Shown here in pieces: positions 63,674-64,000 of a DNA stretch of 64,000 nucleotides; the stretch's first letter is position 1; each line of letters begins with the position of its first letter. Both the position numbers and the translations under genes were made by a program. The stretch covers positions 1,177,501 through 1,241,500 of the forward strand of contig WPIO01000017.1 in NCBI GenBank assembly GCA_009760855.2, in the 5' to 3' direction. The notes beneath the pieces are model-generated. The model worked only from the letters and a program-made list of their open reading frames with translations. It was not told the origin of the DNA and searched no databases. The DNA is from Cristatella mucedo. Lineage: Eukaryota; Bryozoa; Phylactolaemata; Cristatellidae.

Positions 63674-64000
63674 GTGAGCTGCACCGTCGGATTGCGGCCC
63701 GCCAGGGGCTGCTGGGCCCGCAATGCGCAGTTGGGCTTGCGCACAAGCAGCTAGCAGTAGCAGGTCAGAGCCCGCCTTGGCTGGGGATTGCACACGGCAA
63801 GCCTCTCTGTTGCAAAGGAAGGGGCTAGCCGTGGACGGTAGAGGCCGGAAGCATGTAAGCATGGGTAGCTGCATAGTAGGTAGGGCTTGCTGGGAGTGGG
63901 GTGGGCACATTGCGAGTTGAATGGGCTTGAGTGGTCGAGGGAATTCCTCAGCTGCCAGGTGCGCCACCTTGTTAGCAATGCCTTTTATTTGTCAGCTATT
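63674..64000. other. Right edge, probable rhophilin intron 9
   Basis: The frame of exon 9 stays open to 63828, but only the first dozen codons could plausibly be coding. The rest of rhophilin is outside the window. Confidence 0.5.

Noticed and set aside
62623-63828. Single 401-codon plus-strand frame ending in rhophilin exon 9
   Set aside because: Only the part from 63415 is rhophilin. The rest reads exon 8 in a wrong frame and crosses an intron.

Overview
This window is nuclear DNA from an animal, most likely an invertebrate; I cannot place it to phylum. Coding sequence is split into short exons with GT..AG introns of 0.5 to 9 kb. The rest is rich in simple-sequence repeats, non-LTR retrotransposon (LINE) fragments and tRNA-derived SINEs. 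There are no bacterial operons, no CRISPR array, and no rRNA or free-standing tRNA gene that I can see.

Three host genes can be assembled exon by exon, with splice phases that agree at every junction found except the two gaps noted for RAB5IF. (1) MIOX (myo-inositol oxygenase), + strand, 1539-16771, six exons, complete except for a few N-terminal residues. (2) RAB5IF (C20orf24/OPTI-like small membrane protein), - strand, exons at 43046-43150, 36019-36122 and 28207-28314; one very short internal exon and the last exon were not located. (3) Rhophilin (RHPN), + strand, nine exons from 43491 to about 63673, with an HR1 Rho-binding region followed by a BRO1 domain; the gene runs off the right edge. 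RAB5IF and rhophilin start head to head, with 340 bp between their start codons, in a GC- and CpG-rich segment that looks like a shared bidirectional promoter.

Layout: 1-1538, 5' flank of MIOX with a LINE 3' fragment. 1539-16771, MIOX; its introns hold an antisense LINE (1965-3735), GT/TA/C-run satellites, two LINE tails, a 34-bp tandem repeat, an isolated calmodulin-like first-exon candidate (12664-12705) and a 785-bp CT tract. 16772-28206, intergenic or RAB5IF 3' region with a decayed LINE, a perfect 21-bp hairpin and a 600-bp GA tract. 28207-43150, RAB5IF, whose long introns hold LINE copies, SINEs and a (CAG)58 tract. 43151-43490, shared promoter. 43491-end, rhophilin; intron 2 is more than 9 kb, and intron 5 carries the longest LINE copy (59113-60740, antisense).

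The three genes are not an obvious pathway. MIOX is a cytosolic inositol-catabolism enzyme, RAB5IF an ER or mitochondrial membrane-assembly factor, and rhophilin a Rho-GTPase effector scaffold. I found no new enzymatic or defence system. The most interesting material is in the repeats: a LINE family with a conserved 3' hairpin and ATT-repeat tail, and a tRNA-derived SINE that carries the same kind of tail.
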